Positions 5,704 through 7,762 of a DNA stretch of 7,762 nucleotides are shown here, one piece after another. The position numbers and the translations under genes are program-made. The DNA is from a bacterium (lineage in GTDB: Bacteria > UBP14 > UBA6098 > B30-G16). The stretch covers positions 1 to 7,762 of the forward strand of contig JALTEE010000245.1 of NCBI GenBank assembly GCA_027007865.1, in the 5' to 3' direction. Position 1 is the stretch's first letter, and each line of letters begins with the position of its first letter. The notes below the pieces were generated by a model. The model saw only the letters and a program-made list of their open reading frames with translations. It searched no databases and was not told the origin of the DNA.

Positions 5704-7386
5704 TTATTTAATCAATATAACGCGTTTCGTCGTTGTTCGTCCGTCATCCGTTGTCGCTCGCACAAGATATATCCCCGATGCGATTGATTTGTTGGGATGC
5801 CAGATGAATGTGCGGGCGCCGTTTTGTAGGGGCGCGGTTTCCGCGCCCTTTTGCATTGGGCGAGGCGACCTCGCCCCTACGGCATTCGTGAAAACAACAT
5901 TCCCCCGCAAATCGTATATTTCGACTGTTCCATCAACAAGGGAGCATGCTCCCTTGTTGACACCAGACAGCGTGATTTCGCACGACGAATTGAACGGATT
6001 GGGATATGCGCTGATTGTATAGGCAAGGGGTTGCAAACCCTCGTTGCCTTCGCTTATTCCTTCTTCCGGCGACAACTTCACTACCCAATAATCAGAAGTA
6101 GGATCGCCATAAGAATCATATCCTTCATGCCATCCGCTGACATCGCCATCATTGGATGCGGACCCTCCCGCCACGATGAACCCGCTATCGGATGTCTGTT
6201 GAATGGAAAGCGCCCCATCACCACCGCTTCCGCCGAAGCTTCTCTGCCAGACGAGAGCGCCAGCAGAATTCAACTTAGCTACCCAATAATCAGACTCATC
6301 TGTGCTTTCGTGATGTCCGCTGACATCGCCATCATTGGAATAGGAATATCCCGCCACGATGTATCCGCCATCGGATGTCTGTTGAATGGAAGACGCTTCA
6401 TCCTCATCACTTCCGCCGAGCGCTCTCTGCCAAACGAGAGCGCCAGCAGAATTCAACCTCACTACCCAATAATCGTAGCTGCCATGGTTTCCGCTGACAT
6501 CGCCATCATTAGATTCGGACGCTCCTGCTACAATGTATCCGCCATCGGTTGTCTGCTGAATGGAAGACGCTTCATCCCAATCACTTCCTCCGAGACTTTT
6601 CTGCCATTCGATATCCCCCGATGAATCCAACTTCACTACCCAATAATCATCGTAGCCGTGGTTTCCGCTGACATCGCCATCATTGGAGCTGGACCATCCC
6701 GCCACGATGAACCCGCCATCGGATGTCTGTTGAATGGAATACGCATAATCCCAATCACTTCCTCCGAGGCATTTTTGCCATTCGATGTCGCCAGCAGAAT
6801 TCAACTTCACTACCCAATAATCACCGTTGCCATGGTTTCCGCTGACATCGCCATCATTGGAATAGGAATATCCCGCCACGATAAACCCGCCATCGGATGT
6901 CTGTTGAATGGAAGACGCTTCATCCTCATCACTTCCACCGAGCGCTCTCTGCCAAACGAGAGCGCCAGCAGAATTCAACTTCGCTACCCAATAATCGCCA
7001 TAGCCGTGGTTTCCGCTGACATCACCATCGTTGGAATTGGACGCTCCCGCCACGATGAATCCGCTATCGGATGTCTGTTGAATGGAATACGCATAATCCC
7101 AATCACTTCCTCCGAGGCATTTCTGCCATTCGATGTCGCCAGCAGAATTCAACTTCACTACCCAAGAATCAGAATAATCTGTGCTTCCGTGATGTCCGCT
7201 GACATCGCCATCATTGGATGCGGACCATCCCGCCACGATGAACTCGCCATCGGATGTCTGTTGAATGGAATACGCTTCATCATGAAAACTTCCGCCGAGG
7301 CTTCTCTGCCAGACGAGCGACGGCTGGGCAAGGCACACGGCGGCGAAAAGCAGCAGCGCCAGTGAGAAAATGATTGTGTTTCTCAT
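5704..7386 (-). CDS. secreted seven-repeat (probable beta-propeller) protein with a C-terminal sorting-type domain
   Basis: The start at 7386 is supported by AGGGAGGTT (complement of 7391-7399) a few bases upstream. The 560-residue product has a signal peptide (hydrophobic to about residue 18, cleavage near A20). Seven tandem units start at W26, W87, W145, W203, W261, W319 and W380, 58 residues each (61 where DYSDS-like residues are added). Each unit reads WQ(R/K)xLGGSxxDxAxS, then IQQTSDGGFIVAG, SNDGDVSG and DYWVVKLNSAG. Seven such units suit a seven-bladed propeller; Asp/Asn-rich turns could bind calcium. A linker (439-456) leads to a domain with YPNPFN (461-466), EIYDLRGN (489-496) and SGIYLVR (537-543), ending in KRVILIK, like type IX secretion or FlgD-type C-terminal domains. 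Cell-surface or extracellular location is therefore likely; ligand unknown. Three palindromic elements lie in frame at residues 447-455, 476-485 and 503-520. There is no neighbouring gene on this strand. Confidence 0.92.
   Translation of the reverse strand: MRNTIIFSLALLLFAAVCLAQPSLVWQRSLGGSFHDEAYSIQQTSDGEFIVAGWSASNDGDVSGHHGSTDYSDSWVVKLNSAGDIEWQKCLGGSDWDYAYSIQQTSDSGFIVAGASNSNDGDVSGNHGYGDYWVAKLNSAGALVWQRALGGSDEDEASSIQQTSDGGFIVAGYSYSNDGDVSGNHGNGDYWVVKLNSAGDIEWQKCLGGSDWDYAYSIQQTSDGGFIVAGWSSSNDGDVSGNHGYDDYWVVKLDSSGDIEWQKSLGGSDWDEASSIQQTTDGGYIVAGASESNDGDVSGNHGSYDYWVVRLNSAGALVWQRALGGSDEDEASSIQQTSDGGYIVAGYSYSNDGDVSGHHESTDESDYWVAKLNSAGALVWQRSFGGSGGDGALSIQQTSDSGFIVAGGSASNDGDVSGWHEGYDSYGDPTSDYWVVKLSPEEGISEGNEGLQPLAYTISAYPNPFNSSCEITLSGVNKGACSLVDGTVEIYDLRGNVVFTNAVGARSPRPMQKGAETAPLQNGARTFIWHPNKSIASGIYLVRATTDDGRTTTKRVILIK
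5826..5880. mobile_element. 55-bp composite inverted-repeat element inside the sorting domain
   Basis: The ends GTAGGGGCG (5826-5834) and CGCCCCTAC (5872-5880) are exact reverse complements. Inside are two hairpins: GGGCGCGG-TTT-CCGCGCCC (5830-5848) and GGGCGAGG-CGA-CCTCGCCC (5858-5876), separated by TTTTGCATT. On the minus strand it is read as residues 503-520 of the secreted protein, starting VGARSPRP and ending ETAPL, with no stop. The orphan domain copy lacks this sequence. The form resembles a small non-autonomous (MITE- or REP-like) element; no transposase is present. Confidence 0.8.
5933..5960. repeat. 28-bp perfect palindrome, KGACSL family, in-frame coding copy
   Basis: TCAACAAGGGAGCA (5933-5946) is followed directly by its exact reverse complement (5947-5960). 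Read on the minus strand it encodes most of VNKGACSLVD (residues 476-485), placed between the ITLSG and TVEIYDLRGN strands of the sorting domain, a natural loop. One of the three reading frames through the palindrome meets TGA; the gene uses an open one. Confidence 0.9.
6022..6048. repeat. 27-bp imperfect palindrome, GLQPL family, in-frame coding copy
   Basis: GGCAA pairs with TTGCC and GGGTT with AACCC around a GCA centre, with a small mismatch on one side. It is related to the perfect palindrome at 5677-5700. It covers exactly nine codons, GNEGLQPLA (residues 447-455), in the linker between the repeat domain and the sorting domain. Confidence 0.75.
6073..7311 (-). repeat. seven tandem ~174-bp coding repeats
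   Basis: Units begin (minus strand) at about 7311, 7128, 6954, 6780, 6606, 6432 and 6249. The spacing is 174 bases, or 183 for the first and sixth steps. Long DNA segments are near identical between units, for example the stretch around CCAGCAGAATTCAAC and CCGCTGACATC. Units 3 and 6 resemble each other most (RALGGSDEDEASS), as do 2 and 4 (KCLGGSDWDYAYS), so exchange between non-adjacent units is likely. Confidence 0.92.
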
Positions 7387-7390
7387 AATG

Positions 7391-7399
7391 AACCTCCCT
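7391..7399 (-). promoter_or_regulatory. Shine-Dalgarno site of the secreted repeat protein
   Basis: The minus strand reads AAGGGAGGTTCATT directly before the ATG at 7386, a strong ribosome-binding match that decides the start. No convincing promoter was found between here and 7762. Confidence 0.75.
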
Positions 7400-7417
7400 T
7401 GTTTTTATTGCGGTGTC

Positions 7418-7491
7418 GTAGGGGCAGACCCATGTGTCTGCCCTATTTGTTTGTTCACATCATCAGGGCGAACACTGGGGTTCGCCCCTAC
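7418..7491. mobile_element. 74-bp composite inverted-repeat element upstream of the secreted gene
   Basis: Ends GTAGGGGC (7418-7425) and GCCCCTAC (7484-7491) are exact reverse complements. Two hairpins lie inside: GGGCAGAC-CCATGT-GTCTGCCC (7422-7443) and GGGCGAAC-ACTGGG-GTTCGCCC (7466-7487), with a 22-base AT-rich spacer between them. The design equals that of the element at 5826-5880, but the stem bases and spacer differ. It begins 32 bases upstream of the start codon at 7386, so it lies in the leader or displaces the promoter. Confidence 0.82.
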
Positions 7492-7551
7492 AATTCTCCT
7501 TCTCGAACTCTCACAATCCCAACAACTTACCACATTTCCGTCTCTTCCTGA

Positions 7552-7710
7552 GCGTTTTCTTGACTTCAAGAAATGTTTTCCCTGGTTCAGGAAAATGTTT
7601 CCGGGGTCTGGAAAACATTTCCTGAGTTCTGGAAGCTCTTTCCAGAGGTTTTCCTAGCTTCAGAAAAGTTTTCTCGACTCCAGGAAGATGTTTCTCGGGT
7701 TCAAGAAGCT
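7552..7710. repeat. array of about seven self-complementary ~22-bp units
   Basis: Units begin near 7553, 7575, 7597, 7618, 7649, 7668 and 7690, with an extra partial TTTCCAGAGG at 7639-7648. The general form is TTTTCC-(6-8 bases)-GGAAAA, so most units are small hairpins, for example TTTTCCCTGGTTCAGGAAAA (7576-7595). The units are degenerate, with several paired changes. There are no unique spacers, so this is not a CRISPR array. It lies about 165 bases upstream of the minus-strand gene. Confidence 0.72.
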
Positions 7711-7755
7711 CCTCCCGCGAACACTATTTTTCGAGATTGCTGATTTTCTCTTTGC

Positions 7756-7761
7756 TATATT
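7756..7761 (+). promoter_or_regulatory. possible -10 box for a gene beyond the window
   Basis: TATATT follows TTTGC at the very end, but no -35 box with a proper spacer is visible and the target lies outside the window. Confidence 0.2.
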
Positions 7762-7762
7762 T

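Noticed and set aside
5551..5787. Plus-strand open frame across the two palindromes
   Set aside because: Composed of repeat translation (KGACSL, KGLQPLV) and antisense of the gene end.
5851..6624. Long plus-strand open frame opposite the secreted repeat gene
   Set aside because: It is antisense to a repetitive coding region with a clear signal peptide, repeat and sorting-domain logic; its openness is repeated seven-fold by the underlying repeats. No ribosome-binding site.
6658..7365. Second long antisense open frame with repeated 'SADIAIIG' peptides
   Set aside because: Same reason: a shadow of the tandem repeats on the other strand.
7370..7657. Plus-strand open frame containing VGADPCVCP
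   Set aside because: It is the translation of the composite inverted repeat and the hairpin array; no gene signals.
7552..7710. CRISPR array
   Set aside because: Units are contiguous, degenerate and self-complementary with no unique spacers and no cas genes in the window.

Overview
The window is bacterial chromosome with two very different parts. Positions 1-5050 are a compact plus-strand housekeeping block: cytidylate kinase (cmk), ribosomal protein S1 (rpsA), ribosomal protein S20 (rpsT), a secreted TlpA/ResA-type thioredoxin and an unrecognised exported lysine-rich protein. Positions 5050-7762 are repeat-rich. They hold one minus-strand gene for a secreted protein with seven 58-residue repeats and a C-terminal 'YPNPFN' sorting-type domain. 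Short palindromes and composite inverted-repeat elements lie around this gene and also inside it.

The C-terminal domain (YPNPFN, EIYDLRGN, SGIYLVR, basic KRVILIK end) is the kind seen on type IX secretion cargo in the Bacteroidota/FCB group and in related uncultured phyla. Together with signal peptides on neighbouring genes, strong AGGAGG-type Shine-Dalgarno sites and moderate GC, this suggests an uncultured FCB-like or WOR-3/Cloacimonadota-like bacterium. That placement is inference from gene style; no 16S or other phylogenetic marker comparison was possible.

Layout: a candidate promoter (63-90) lies directly before cmk. A 122-nt gap with a hairpin next to the Shine-Dalgarno precedes rpsA. 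rpsT follows 41 nt later and ends at a clear intrinsic terminator (3371-3404). A second unit (about 3525-5043) carries the thioredoxin gene and, 16 nt downstream, the lysine-rich gene, ending in a terminator-like hairpin. Positions 5069-5703 hold no intact gene. They contain a decayed orphan copy of the sorting domain (5097-5440), a paired CTGGATTCCC/GGGAATGACA repeat cluster (5449-5582) and two perfect palindromes. The secreted repeat-protein gene occupies 5704-7386 on the minus strand. Its upstream region holds a 74-bp composite inverted repeat (7418-7491) and an array of about seven self-complementary ~22-bp units (7552-7710).

The most notable observation is that three of the palindromic elements sit in frame inside the secreted protein gene, in its linker and sorting domain. 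They add the peptides GNEGLQPLA, VNKGACSLVD and an 18-residue stretch. The same palindrome families occur as non-coding copies next to the gene. This resembles the logic of Rickettsia palindromic elements and suggests a mobile or amplifying palindrome family that tolerates, or uses, insertion into coding sequence.
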